From Rhizophagus irregularis (Eukaryota; Glomeromycota; Glomeromycetes; Glomerales; Glomeraceae), in contig NC_089437.1 in NCBI RefSeq assembly GCF_026210795.1, positions 4,650,001 through 4,714,000 on the forward strand: 64,000 nucleotides of DNA. The letters are read 5' to 3'. Every line of letters starts with the position of its first letter. Position 1 is the first letter of the stretch. A program made the position numbers and the translations under genes. Below, piece by piece: positions 46,270-59,300 of this stretch. The notes below the pieces were generated by a model. That model saw only the letters and a program-made list of their open reading frames with translations. It did not search any database and was not told where the DNA came from.

Positions 46270-49126
46270 AGGACCCCGCTTACTTCTAATAGAGGTCTCC
46301 GAAAATATAAGGTAAAATTTATATTAAAAAAAAATTTTAGGTCTCTTAATAGATAAAGGTAAAATTATATATATGACAAATAAAGGTCTCCCGGATATGT
46401 AAGGTAAAGTTAAAATAGGTTTCCGGTTTTATAAGGTAAAATCAAATATAAGTTTACAAATGTTTCGGTAAATAATAAGGTAAAATTGTATATAAAATTT
46501 AATATTTACCTTATATATACTAATTTGAAATATTGTACAACAATTATTACAATATTTGGTAATATACGTTTTATAATTTTTTCTCAAAATAAAAAATTTA
46601 TTCTCTTCTTTATACTTGTAAAAACCATTTTATATTTTTAATTTTATTTGCATTAGCACTATCTTTTTGAAAATTATTACAAAAATTAGCTTTTAAATAT
46701 AAAAATTCGTACAGCAATTAGCAACTTCAGAATTTAATTTCAGTACTTTGGTTAAATCAAATCATATTTTACTATCTAAGAAAGTTGTTTAGTAAGGTCG
46801 AACTACTTATATTTGAATTTTTATAGCAGTTGGAGTAATATTTATTGCATACGAGCATTTTTTTATTTTAATATTAACTTAAAATTTACGTTTTTTGTTT
46901 ATTAAATTCGGAGCGTAATTTGGGCATTTTAGTCAAATGAAATCACCTTTTTAAGCTTAAGTAATATTGTTCGGCGAGATCGAAACTACCTGAATATTAA
47001 TTTTCATAAGAATCAGTTTAATATTTACGGAATACGAGCAATTTTCGCACTTTTAATTTTTTTTATTTTCCCGATCAGTGATTATAGGGCGTAATTTGGG
47101 CACTTTGGTCAAATGAAATCACTTTTTCATGCTTAAGTAAAGTTGTTCGGCAAGGTCGAAAATATTTAGATAAATATTTTCATAGCAGTTGGATTAATAC
47201 TTATGGGGTACGAGCATTTTTTCATAATAATACCAATTACGAATTTATTTTTTTTAAAAAAAAATCAATTAGATTTTTTTAAAGAAAGTAAGTGAATAAT
47301 AGTTTCGAAGTAAAGTTAAAGATGTGTGTCTTTAAGATTTTTTTTATAGTATTTTTGTAATTCAAAGTACTTTTTTTACTAATAAAAGTTATTTATCTTT
47401 AAAGAATAAGAATTAAACTTAGTAAAAATAAAAAATTTTTAAAATTTATTGTAATGATTATAAAATACATATGGGCCGATCCTTGGAATCTAATTTTTTT
47501 ACACAAAAATAATTTTATTAAAGCAAATATAAATTATCATTTATATAAGAATAATAAATTTATACTAGATAATGCAAAAAAAACTAATTAATTATATAAT
47601 TTTTAATTTTTTTTTAATATATGATATCATTAAAATTTAAAAGATCAAATATAACTCTCATGACAAAATCATTGATAATTCTTCGTAGAAATAAGCTATA
47701 CAAATAAATTTACATTCATTTGAAAGAGAAAATCGAGATCTATCTAATGAATCTAAAATCAAGTGAATTGAATCACTAGTTGTTCAGTAATCACGTTCAG
47801 TATATTTATTGAATTTTATCTAAATTTGATCATTAATTACTTCACATGTAGTGATTCAATTTGAATGATCTTTACTCCCTAAGGTGATGCCAACTTTTAT
47901 CTTTAAAATAAATTTAAAATAATTCGTTTAATATATGTAGATGTTTAGGAATCATCAATTATATTATTAATATAAAATTTTATAAGTTTGATAAAATCTG
48001 ATATAAAAAAATTTATTAAATACCTGTAGATGCAAGCTACACGAATGAAATTATATTCATTTGAAAGAGAAAATTGAGGTCTATCTAATAAGCCTAAAAT
48101 CGAATGAATTGAATCACTGGATTGTGAATAATTACGTCTAATATATTTATTTTTAATTTTTAAATTTGATTTGACTTTGATCGTTAATTACGCCTCATTC
48201 AGTGATCCAATTTTCCTGATCTTTGATTCTTACGATAGAGCAAATTCTCAGCTTTCAAATGAATGTAAAATGATGACGTTAGCATATCTCCAGGAATAAT
48301 AATGCACGATTTTGTCACCTGCATAAAGTCCGATCTGAAAATTTTATTTCTTACCAAAAAATGCTTTCATAAGAGAATCCCAAATTCTTTTACTTTATTT
48401 AAAAGATTTTATTTGCCATTTAAGGATTTTAGTAGAATAAATCTAATAAAATAATTTTAAAAGATAAAAAACAAATATATAATTAGTTATTTTTAAAAAA
48501 AAGAATATCTTATTATTCATTTTACAACTATTTTACATCATAATTATTTTTTATTTGCATGTATTTTTTACAAAGAAAAAACAATAAATTAAAGCTAAAA
48601 ATTATGAAAAAATATGTCTTATCTATGTATATAAAATATTAAGTTTTTTTTTACTTACCACTTAAAAATAACTGCTATATTTGCTTATAAACTTTTTTGT
48701 CATATTTAATAAAAGTGAATAGAAAAATGATGGAAAAGTGATGGGCAGTGATGGGAAAAAAGAAGTGGTTATTACCGTTATTTTTGAATATTGATTAAAA
48801 AAATTTTTTTTATTTTTTATTAAATCTGAGTTACATAAATATGTAACACATATTTAATTTAGATTTGTGTAATGTTAATCTTACTAAAATATTAAATTTT
48901 TATAAAAATCTTAATTTAGACTAATTCCAAAAAATCGGCACATATGATTTTGTTTATTTAATATTTAAAAAAATTTAGGTCTCTGAAAATCTAAGGTAAA
49001 ATTTAATATAATTTTAAAAGGTCACTATATATATATGGTAAAATTATGAGATAAGAAAGGTTGGTAAAATTACTAGTAAATCTGAAATTTTGCCTGGAGA
49101 CCTTTATTAGAAGTAAGCGGGGTCCT
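46270..49126. mobile_element. Large TIR element of the AGGACCCCG family, no transposase
   Basis: AGGACCCCGCTTACTTCTAA at 46270 is matched by TTAGAAGTAAGCGGGGTCCT ending at 49126, with further pairing of the adjoining GAGGTCTCC / GGAGACC. The 2857-bp interior has no long frame and holds the right arm of the large inverted repeat. The flanking 8-mers (GAGGAGGT and TTTCAGCT) do not match, so either the duplication has decayed or the ends come from different insertions. Confidence 0.6.
46735..47230. repeat. Three diverged ~178-bp direct repeats
   Basis: The block GGCGTAATTTGGGCACTTTG with TCAAATGAAATCAC, then TTAAGTAA, GTTGTTCGGCAAGGTCGAAA, a GCAGTTGGAGTAATA-type phrase and ACGAGCATTTTTT recurs at about 46742, 46923 and 47098. 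The units differ by many substitutions. They lie in the loop of the large inverted repeat. No coding reading survives across units. Confidence 0.7.
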
Positions 49127-49512
49127 TTTCAGCTTCCTGAAATCCTGGATTATTTGGGATATTGTGTAAATGTGTGGGAGTTCTTTTAGAATTTACTTTG
49201 AAAAAATATACTAACATTTCTTTTTTATTGGAATATGAGTAAGTATGTGAGGTGGGTTTACTTTAAACAAACGTAATGATTTTATTTAGTTCAAATTAAT
49301 AAATAATTTCGCATTACTATATAATAAACTATAAACTAATAAATATATTATAGCTTGAATTAAATCTGAAAAATAAAAATCTTTGTTTTAAGAAAAAAAA
49401 ATTTGGTATAATAATAAAAAATTATCAGATTGAATGGATTCAATCTTAATCCAGTCAATTTTCAGATAGATGACCGGATATACAGATTGATAGATTTCAG
49501 AGCATACTTTTA

Positions 49513-52500
49513 GGCGTAGCAAATAAAAAAAAATGGTTCTCGTAATCGCCGATCTTAATTTCGGCTCAAATCATAAATTTTATTTTATATGTTAATTTTA
49601 ATCACGTGACTGTAAATCCTATACCAGCACGTTTTGTATTGCTCAATACATTATAGCATTTACATAAAGGTACCAGTAAGATACACGCATACACGCATGT
49701 AATTAACCAAATTCATGATGCAAAACGGAAAACGCGTTCTCTCCTTTTCACTTGATAACTCAAAGAATACCTTCTCAATATCTAAAATACTCGCCTTGCA
49801 TATTATTAAATACACTGATAGACAACTATACTTTAATTTCCTATTTTACGCTTTTTCCTACTATTTTTATTACCACCGTCAAAGTACTTCCTTTTTCCTA
49901 TTTTTCTTTTTTCTCCAGCCGAGACATGACATTCTTTGCAATATGGTAACTCATTTTCTACCTGTATTAAATCCTCTGATATACCACATATGTTACAAAT
50001 TTGAGGAAAAATTCCGGCTACAAAGTATGGTTTCTCAATAGCTGAAGTACAAGTATGTTTTTTGTTGATTTGTACTATTTTGAATAATTCAGCTATAGGA
50101 TCATCTCCATTATTATTTTCTTTTTCACTATCTTCATTAACATCTATATCTCCATTATTATTTTCTTTTTCATCATCATCATTAACGTCTATATCACTTT
50201 CTTTCCTACTTTTAGAAGAACTCAACTCAGAAAGGCCTTTAAATGTAACACCACAGGTATATTCTATTGATTCCAGGAAAGATTGAAGTAGGCGAAATTC
50301 TTCCTCTGATATTTTATGACGAGCATATAATACACGAGGTTTGTTACACTCTACACATTTTACAATTGTTCTTACATTTTTTCCATATTGAGCAGTTGGA
50401 CTAAAGTCCATGCCATTTCCTCCTTTTTTTCTACATCTTTTGATTTATTTCTAGGTTTCCTATTTCGTAAAGAAGGACAATATTCCTCTGTTGTTTCCTT
50501 TTCATACGCCTCTAAAAATGAAATATAGTGATCATCGGGTCCAGGAATGGGATCAGGTAGACCTTTTAGTTCCTTAAAAACATTTATATCACTTCTAATT
50601 GGCCTACATATGTCACATTCACTACTTCCGCACTTTTTTATTTCAAAAAAATACAGACGTTTTCGACAGCAATGTTCCATAAATTCCTGCAACTTTGGCT
50701 AAAAGAAGGTACACTGGCGTTAATTATTAGTATATGAATATGAGATACTGTCATTAATCAATGCACTAACCTTATCGGCAACTTTTTTTGTGATGTATCA
50801 TCCATTGTAATTGAATCATCTACCAAATGTACGGATTCCCAGAATGTTTCCATCTCAGTTTTAGTTGCAGGTTTGAACATTTTAAAGGGTTCATCTTTAA
50901 GATTTTGGCGAGTAAATATACTACTTAACAAGTCTCGAGTAGGTTCCATACTTTGTAATAATTCTTCTTCTAATTTATTATTAATTTTTGCTTTTTCCCG
51001 AATGTCTTCTAAACTATTACACCCATTAATTAATTTCTCCATTTCCTCACTCATTTTTTGACGCATCAATCCAACACATTGCATACCAAGATTTAATATT
51101 GACATTATTCGTTCTACGGGATTCTTCCATGAGTGTCCAGGTGGTGTTCTTACGGCAACTAAATAATCCAAATCTAAAGCAATAAACATTGCTATTAATG
51201 AAAGTTGAACACGAAGAAAAGTAATTTTGTGATCGGGACCACCATCTGTATATAGCATTAAAAAGGGATGATGTTTTTCGGTATGTAATAATATATCATA
51301 CAATTCTGTCATATGCCGCAATGAACTTGATGTTTGAAATGTTGCATCTTTTAAGCCAATATTTACATGTCCTCGGTAAAATGATCCTTCTATATTGTCC
51401 GGTATATTACAGATCATCGTTACACTAGGAATTAGGCTACATTTTGTGAAATCATGATCTGAAACAGCAAAAGTTTCATGTGTAGTAACAACTACTTGTT
51501 TTCCACGTTCTATTGCAGCTACTGGATGTCCTGGTTCTCCAATTTTGCAGCGATGTTTATCATCCAAAAAGACCAACCATGTATTGTCCTTAAATTTTAT
51601 GGCCAATTCCTTAAGATAACGAAAAATTGCTGATGCATAATGACTATCAATATGATCCATATGTAATTGCCGAATTTGTATCATAAATTTTAATGGTAAG
51701 ATTCCGGTAAATTGCAAACTTGATAGATTCCATGGGTTTTTTGGCCAGAACTGAAGTCTTAGCCATTGTACTGATGGGATTGGAGTATCTTTTGGACATA
51801 ATTTTGCTATCTGATTTTTTAAATCTTCTACAGATATAGCACGAGCTAAATGCACAATAGGATCATGGCGTCTTTCATCAACTGCAACAACTGAATCTTG
51901 GGCAGTACCTTCTAAGAATTTTTTGCTATATTCCCAAAAGGTATCATAAATAGATATCCTTCCTTCATTAAAGTGTCGAAGATCAGTAATAATGTCTGGA
52001 TCTCTTAGATCAAAGGCAAGTTTTACTCTGATGTCTATCTCCATTTCATCTGCAGTTGAGTCTCCTACAAACTCTTTATATATTCTACGAACTCTTGACT
52101 TTTCAACATTACCAAGAAACATATCACAAGTATCTACAAATTCTCTTCTCATTGCTCGTGTTGCATATACTGGCATAGAATTTTTCAATTCACTTCGGAT
52201 TTTATAATTTTTTTCAAAAGCTATAGATTCATCAACGCTTGGATCTATTTTCCAAATAAAAGTGGTGTTCATTATATTTCCATGATGGTAAGTATACATT
52301 CCCATTTTAAACGTAAATGCCTCTTCTAATTTCTGTAAATATGTACTTTTTGCTCTAAAAAATTAGTCATATTTTAATTTTTTTCATATAAAAAATCCTG
52401 ATATCAGCTATTTTACTTACGTTCTATTATCAGGACAATATGGATCTACATTTATTGTTTCCCAATAATCTGCAAATTCAACAGCCTTGATTAATTCTTT

Positions 52501-53638
52501 ATATTTGGTTATGATAGCCGGATTTCTAAACATAACAGGTAAGATGATTTTCAATTTACCCGCATCACCTTCATTTACTATAGGTATCATTGAATCATGA
52601 TTTTTTTTTGTTTGTACAGTTTTTTTTAACAAATATTCTGCATATTTTTGAAGATCACTTGCAAATTTGACTAAAGGTGGTTTCAAAAAATCAAAGCATG
52701 GATGATTGATCCAGGACATCTCAAGATAGGCCGTCATATTTTGACTTTGAAAGTTCAATTCATCATAGGTAAATAAAAGGTAACTCTTTTTTTCCCTTAC
52801 TGGATCAAACCGACCAACAAATTGAAAGAATTTTACTGGAATTGTGTATCTATCATTAAATGTTTTATATCCACATTTATCAACATACCATAACGCGTCT
52901 GATAATTCTTTAATAAATTTTTTTCCTATAGGTATAACATCAAATGTCCATCCACCTTTATGGGAAGATATGTAAGAAAGAATATCTAGTTTTAATTTGT
53001 CATTTAATTTAGGATTTTGGGAAAATGAAAATGTAGGTAGATGAAGCTCTTTTGCAGCATTTCTTAAAATATCAAACGCGTTAACTAGTTGGGAATTATT
53101 TTCATTTGAGATTTTTTTTATATTAAATGTGAAAAGGTTACCAAAATTACTAACTACATCACTAATTATACATCCTAACTCAATCTCATCTCCAGCTTGT
53201 TCTTTTACTTTTGAGCAACGTGCTTCTATCTTTTCTAATACCTCTTCTTTTAGCCGTGGAATATATTGATCAACTATATACTCAAATAAGCCTTGAATAG
53301 TTAATTTTTCTTCAATACTAATTATTCTCCAAGGAAATAAAGTGGTATTACCACATAATATTCTTGCTTTTGCGGCAGGCATTATTTTTTATTTAATTTG
53401 TTTTACGTTTAAAAGATTTTTTAAAAAAGATCAATGTGTGAGAAATAATTGCAACGTGAATAACGTGATATTTGATGTCTTGATGATTGTCAAAAAAAAT
53501 TTCCTTTACTATATACATCCAATCAAATTCGTATTTTTTCATATAAAATTTTTGAACTAATAAAAAAAAAAGTCCGACCGCCGACCTTAAAATTTTAAAA
53601 AATCAGGATGAGAACCATTTTTTTTTATTTGTATCGCC
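49513..53638. mobile_element. DNA transposon with long TIRs and TTA duplication, superfamily unclear
   Basis: The ends GGCGTAGCAAATAAAAAAAA then ATGGTTCTCGT (49513) and the complement of ACGAGAACC-like/ATTTGTATCGCC (53638) form ~32-bp inverted repeats with four or five mismatches. TTA flanks both sides (49510-49512, 53639-53641). It carries one minus-strand gene for a DDE-type transposase. A 3-bp TTA duplication is shared by PIF/Harbinger elements and, by length, by CACTA elements, but neither the protein nor the ends clearly match either. With both ends and a nearly full gene it looks recently active. Confidence 0.75.
49833..53382 (-). pseudogene. DDE transposase with zinc-binding C-terminus; two frameshifts
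   Basis: Minus-strand exons 53382-52421, 52354-50771 and 50698-49833. The first junction (AC|A, Thr) is clean. The N-terminal 320 residues are unrecognised. Exon 2 carries a transposase-like core: VFLDDKHRCKIGEPGH (first Asp), LMLYTDGGPDHKITFLRVQL (second Asp) and GHSWKNPVERIMSILNLGMQ (Glu), roughly D-105-D-44-E. Exon 3 has Cys-rich modules (EHCC...IKKCGSSECDICRP; CVECNKPRVLY...YTCG; CNICG...YCKECHV) and a basic nuclear-localisation-like tail. Two frameshifts break it: one in an A7 run near 50788-50794, just before the exon 2 donor, and one in an A7 run near 50428-50434. Each fits loss of a single A, by decay or by base-calling error in homopolymers. It probably served to move the element at 49513-53638. 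Confidence 0.75.
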
Positions 53639-53679
53639 TTACTGTACTGTATGTCATACTATGCCAAAACATTTTACTT

Positions 53680-54228
53680 ACCGATATATAGATGCCCGAT
53701 ATATACCTGATAGCATAAATTTTGACCAGTGTATATCAGTGACATATCGAGTACCTGATGTGTACCCAATATATGTAAATAAGTGATATATATCTGATTT
53801 ATCACCGATATATAGGTGCCTGATATATACCCGATAACATAGATTTTGACCAGTGTAAATAGGTGAATCACAATACTGTAACTAATTTTTTTATATAAAA
53901 TCAATATAAAAAAAGTGAATTCTGATATTGCAATTCACTTTTTATATATAAAATCAATATAAAAAAGTGAATTCTGATATCGCAACTTACTTTTATTATA
54001 TAAAAAAGTGAATTCCAATATTACAACTTATATATAAAATCAATATAAAAAGTGAATTATAATAACTCACTTATTATATAAAATTATAGTTTCAGGTTAA
54101 CAGGTCATTCAAGTTATATTGATGTTACAACTTGAACTGATGCTGAATTGCAATTGCAAAATCTGATTTGATAAATTCAGGTCAACCTGTTAGATTACCT
54201 GAATTTAGTCAACCTGTTCAGAACTCTA
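53680..54228. repeat. Decayed relatives of the 20.2-21.8 kb repeats
   Basis: 53680-53860 has two ~120-bp direct repeats containing ACCGATATATAG, TGCCCGATATATACC and TTTTGACCAGTGTA. 53858-54060 has the AAAAAGTGAATTC...ATTCACTTTTT palindromic unit of the 20821 element, and the sequence ends with AACAGGT/TTCAGGT motifs and GTTCAGAACTCTA, the 3' terminus of that family. It is an eroded, rearranged copy of the TAGAG-ended element. Confidence 0.65.
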
Positions 54229-56323
54229 TTTATATTAAGCAATATTGCAGTAGTAATATTATGTTAAAAAAACTTTAATATAGATTTGACCAATATTATT
54301 AACTGTTTAAAAAGAAAAAATCAAAACATTATTAACCATTTTATAAAATCCCTTTTCATAAAGGTTTTATCTCATATATATAAAAACATAAAAAAACTAC
54401 TTCTTAAAAAAAGAGAAAAACAAATTGTTAATAAAGTTTATTAAAAAAATAAAAAAAAAATCTTAATTTTTATTTGCTAAAATCCATATTTAAAGAAACT
54501 ATCTACAATTTAGTTTTTAATAAAATAAAAAATAATTTTCACTATCCAGAAAAAATTATTTTAAAATTTTAAATAGATATATCTTTAATATTGTAAAGTA
54601 TGAATCTTAACCAAAAGTTTTATCTAATTCAAAATCTTTCACACCTTTTTTTTTTATAGAAAAAGTATGAGTTTTTAGAGTCTGTTGACTATTATCACTA
54701 TTACTTTTGAAAGAAAAGTTGGGTAGGTAATTGAGAACATTAGTCAATTGGAGTATATTTTATTGTTTCTACTATTATATATTATAATTAGGCTTAAAAC
54801 CGTTCTGAAAAATAGAAGTATTTTTTAGAAAAAACTGGTGGTATATATATATTATGCATGTGGAGTGTTATGATAACATGTAATATATAAATACTTATGT
54901 ATGTAGGGTATGCAAAATTTTACATGTGTTCTATACAGATCTATATTATTTATTACCAAATAAGGAAAAGCTTAGACCATTCTATTCTGTATCATGTATA
55001 GTCACATGATCCTTTTATATGTGATATTCTACATACATAACCAACTATACATTACATGTTTACTATACTGATGATAACTGCATATTTTAAAGAAGAAAAT
55101 TTCCACCAATATGAATCCAAACATGTTGAAATTTTAGCATTATATATTTAAAAATGTAATGAACTAATTTACTTATGCAATAAAAGTACATTAAGACTGA
55201 AAAATTTTATGTTTAATTATAGCTAAAATTTTGATTAACATTATCTATGATATATAATTTAGTATTAATGGTATTTACTTGAAATTTTCAGGATATATGC
55301 AAATAATTATGATACATAGACTTACTTATAAAATAAAAGACAATTTAATTAATAAATAAAAATGTTTACTTATAAGAAACTATTCAAAATTGGCATCTGA
55401 TGATATGCATCAGCTGTTATTTTATGCAAATTGATATCTGACATACAACATATATAGGTTGAAAGTATATATAGTTACAACTTGTGAGTAAAAAATAATG
55501 ACTAACATAATTGATGATGTGAGCTTTATATAAATATTAAAAGTGTGATATGATAATATGTTACAGAATTTTAAATTTGCTATTAAATCAAATAGCTTAT
55601 ATATTACTGTTTTTATGTCTAAACTATTTGATGTATTTTTAGTATAATAAAAATAATAGTAATTTGCATAATTATAATTTTATTTTAAATATATAGGTAA
55701 TGATTAATCCAACTTAAACTGTTAGTAAGGATAAAGATTGATTATATTAATTATTACAGCTTTATACTGTAAATTCTAAAATATCTTACTAATTAATTAT
55801 TTATTTTGAAGAAAACTTATGGTAATTATCAAACAGTAATATGTAAAACATCAAACAAATAGGGTTGAGTGTAAAAAAAATCATATTACTGGTTATGTAT
55901 AACAATATTCTGACTATATGCAAACCAAAGACATTTAAAATTATCATTATATCATTTTTCAAAATCTTATTGTAAAGTTTAATATTGTAAAGCTATTAGC
56001 ATGAAGGATTTAATATTATGGTGGGTGTTGAATGATTGGCTTTTTATTTTTTTATTTGTCTTTTTGAAGTTTAAACTTAAAATTTTAATAATAAATTTTT
56101 TTTTATATATTTGTTATAAAATTTTACTAACAATTCATTTCATTCTTTTTTAGACAACTCTCTTATGGGTTTTTTAAGTTTAAACTTGGGATTATTTTAG
56201 TAAAAAATTTTTTTTTTATGTATATACAGTATTCTTTTTTTAAATCTTATATAATCTTTATTTTAATCGTTACTATACAATAAATAAATCAGATAATAGT
56301 ACATAAATTTAATTAATGTTTTT
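54229..56323. other. Gene desert, AT-rich
   Basis: About 2.1 kb between the repeat block and the 3' end of KGD1. I see no long frames, strong inverted repeats or RNA genes. Confidence 0.5.
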
Positions 56324-59300
56324 TTATTCCCAGACTGGTACTCCAGACACAATTTCTTTGGGTTTGACTATTTGACCAATTAATGCTTGAGATAATAAAT
56401 CATGTTCTTCTTGAATATGTTGTTTCTTGTTACCAGTAGCCGGAGATGCTGAAGGTAAACGGGTTGCAGGTTTAGCGGCTCTACCTACATAACAATTAAT
56501 TATAAATTAATTATTATCAATAAAAAATTAACTAAATTACGTGTCCTTACAATTACATACCTTCATGACGTTCTGAATGGTTCATTAAAGTTCGAATTCT
56601 TGGTGCAACATAGGTCCATGCACCTCCATTCAATGGTTCTTCCTGTGCCCATATAAGTTCAGCATTTGGATATTTATCAATATGTTGAGATAACAAATCG
56701 TATGGAAAAGGGCATATTTGTTCTAATCTAGAAATGGCAACATGGTCCATTTTATTCTGTTCACGAGCTCTAAGTAGGGCATAGTAAACTTGTCCAGAAC
56801 ATAAAATATGCCGTGTTATTTTTTCAGGTGATGCTAATGTTTCAGGATGTGGATCTGGTATAAAACGTTTAAAAGTTGTGTCCCCAGTCATTTCAGCAAG
56901 AGAAGAACGCGCCATTGGATGACGAAGAAGACTCTTTGACGTGAACGCAATAAGCTAAATCCATAATAACTATATCGTTAGATTGAAAAGTAAATAGCCT
57001 TTTAAAAAAAAGTTTTAAAACTTACTGGTTTCCTAAAATCACGATGAATTTGTCTCCTTAAAACATGAAAATAATTTGCAGGAGTTGTGGCATTTATTAT
57101 TTGCATATTACAGTCCTGATGTTGGCGTGCCATTTTTTCTGGAGGTGGGTAAACATATGGATGATCATCACATAATTGGAGGAAACGTTCCAAACGTCCA
57201 CTAGAATGTTCAGGTCCTTGACCATCATAACCATGTGGTAATAAAACAACCAATCCAGTACGCTGTAGCCATTTTTTTTCACCGGAAGCTATGAATTGGT
57301 CAATTATACATTGAGAATTATTGCCAAAGTCTCCAAATTGTCCTTCCCACAAAATTAGAGAATTAGGGTTTACTAGAGAATATCCATATTCAAAACCAAG
57401 AGTTCCAAATTCCGAAAGAGAAGAATTACAAACAGAAAATTTAGCTTGACCAGGTCTTAAATCGTTTAATGGTACATATTGTGTTTCATTTACTTGATCA
57501 TGAAGTACTGCATGGCGTTGTGAAAAAGTTCCGCGCTCAACGTCTTGACCTGATAAACGAACATGTTTACCTTCAAGAAGTAATGAACCAAATGCAAGGC
57601 CCTCGGCAGTGGGCCAGTCAATTCCTTGTCCTTCGTTGATAGCTTTAGCACGAGCCTTAAGAATTCTAACTAAACCCGAATGTACATTAAAACCTTTTGG
57701 ATATGAACTAATAACTTCGCCAACATGTTGAAGAAGCTCGTAAGATGAACCAGTTGGATATGCTGGTGTACTTTCTTCGGCAAGCTCCTTTGGTGATTTA
57801 AAACCTTTTAATAAAAAAAAATTAGTAGTGAATTTTTGCATAAAAATAACTCAATTAAAGTGATAGTTATTATTCTTACCATTCCAAGAACTAGATAACC
57901 ACTCACGACTTGTTGGTACATAATCTTTGCTTTTATGATAGTTTTCTTCTAATATATTCCAAACCCATTTCTTATGTTTCTCAATGTCCTCCTTAGTAAA
58001 AGTGCCATCTTTCAATAACTTTTGTACATATTTTTCAAGAATTGGTGTTTGTTTAGCTATTTGTTGGTACATTCTAGGTTGAGTAAAACTGGGTTGATCA
58101 ACTTCATTATGACCGTATTTGCGGTAGCAAACGATATCAATAACAACATCCTTTTTAAATGTCTGTCTCCATTCAGCGGCAAGTTGACACACAAAATTTA
58201 CTGCTTCTACGTCATCACCATTAACATGAAAGATAGGAGCATTTACTACTTTAGCCACGTCTGAGCAGTATGGAGTTGAACGAGCAAATCGAGGATCTGT
58301 AGTGAAACCAATTTGGTTGTTGACAACTAAATGAACAGTACCACCTGTTGTATAATTTGGTAGATCGTGGAAACCTATCGTTTCATATACAACTCCTTGA
58401 GCTGCAAAAGCAGCATCACCATGTAGTAATAAAGCCATTGAATGATGACGGTCCTTTTCATCATGTGAATAGTGTTGAAGCGCACGAGTTTTGCCAAGTA
58501 CAACAGGATCGACTGCTTCCAAATGGGATGGATTTGCAGCTAAAGAAAGATGTACACGCTTGCCGGAAGGAGTAGGTCGGTCATAATTCATACCCAAATG
58601 ATATTTCACATCACCAGATCCTTCATCTGATGGTTCGACTGAACCACTGAATTCACAAAAGATTGATTCATTTGGTTTACGGACTACATTGCTTAAGACA
58701 TTAAGACGTCCACGATGAGGCATTCCAAGTACTATTGAATCTATACCAAGCTCGACAGATTGATCAATCTAATTAAGAAGGAAGGGTACGAATAAAAAAA
58801 AAACTCTGAATTTTCACTGGAATAATTTTTTTTTTCTTAATTTTATCATACCAAAGCTTTCATTCCTGGAATTAAACTTTCACAGCCCTCCAAACCAAAT
58901 CTCTTTTCATTTGGATACTTTGTAGCAACAAACCGTTCAAATGAATCGCCCCATGTTAATCGATCTAAAATCATATGTTTTTCTTCTGTTGTGTAATCAT
59001 ATGGCTTTGGAATTTCTACTTTAGATCGAATCCAATCGCATTGAGCTCGATCAGGAATATGGATATACTCAATACCGATTGTACCACCTTTACAAAAATA
59101 AAAAGTTACCCGATCAATCTAACCAAATAGCCACTGTTTAAAATTTACTTACTGTATATTTGTCTGCATATGCCCACTATTTCTCTAAGTGTCTTTTTTT
59201 TACCAGTCTGAGCAAATGCAGGTAATATACCAGGACCAAGCGAAAATTCTCTATCTAAATCTTTCTCTGTGAAGCCATAATGTTTCGGATCAAGTTCCTT

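Larger units (their letters stand above)
44070..48940. repeat. Multi-kilobase inverted repeat with diverged arms
   Basis: The left arm (~44070-45760) and right arm (~47690-48940) match in inverse orientation through several blocks: AAATTAAGATTTTTATAAAA with CTAAATTAAATATGGGTTAC (left) against the complement of 48850-48925; TTATTAGATTTATTTAATTA near 45295 against 48420-48445; and TTTGAAAGA/CATTTGAAAG blocks near 45490-45700 against 47720 and 48060. The left arm carries two extra insertions (44241-44659 and about 44880-45270). No gene is present in arms or loop. Confidence 0.6.

Noticed and set aside
49715-50041. 108-codon plus-strand frame over the transposon's left part
   Set aside because: Overlaps the transposase C-terminus in antisense and consists of low-complexity Phe/Tyr/Ser.
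50062-50286. Plus-strand frame within the transposase gene
   Set aside because: Antisense of the Asp/Glu/Asn-rich linker of the transposase; Ser/Leu low complexity.
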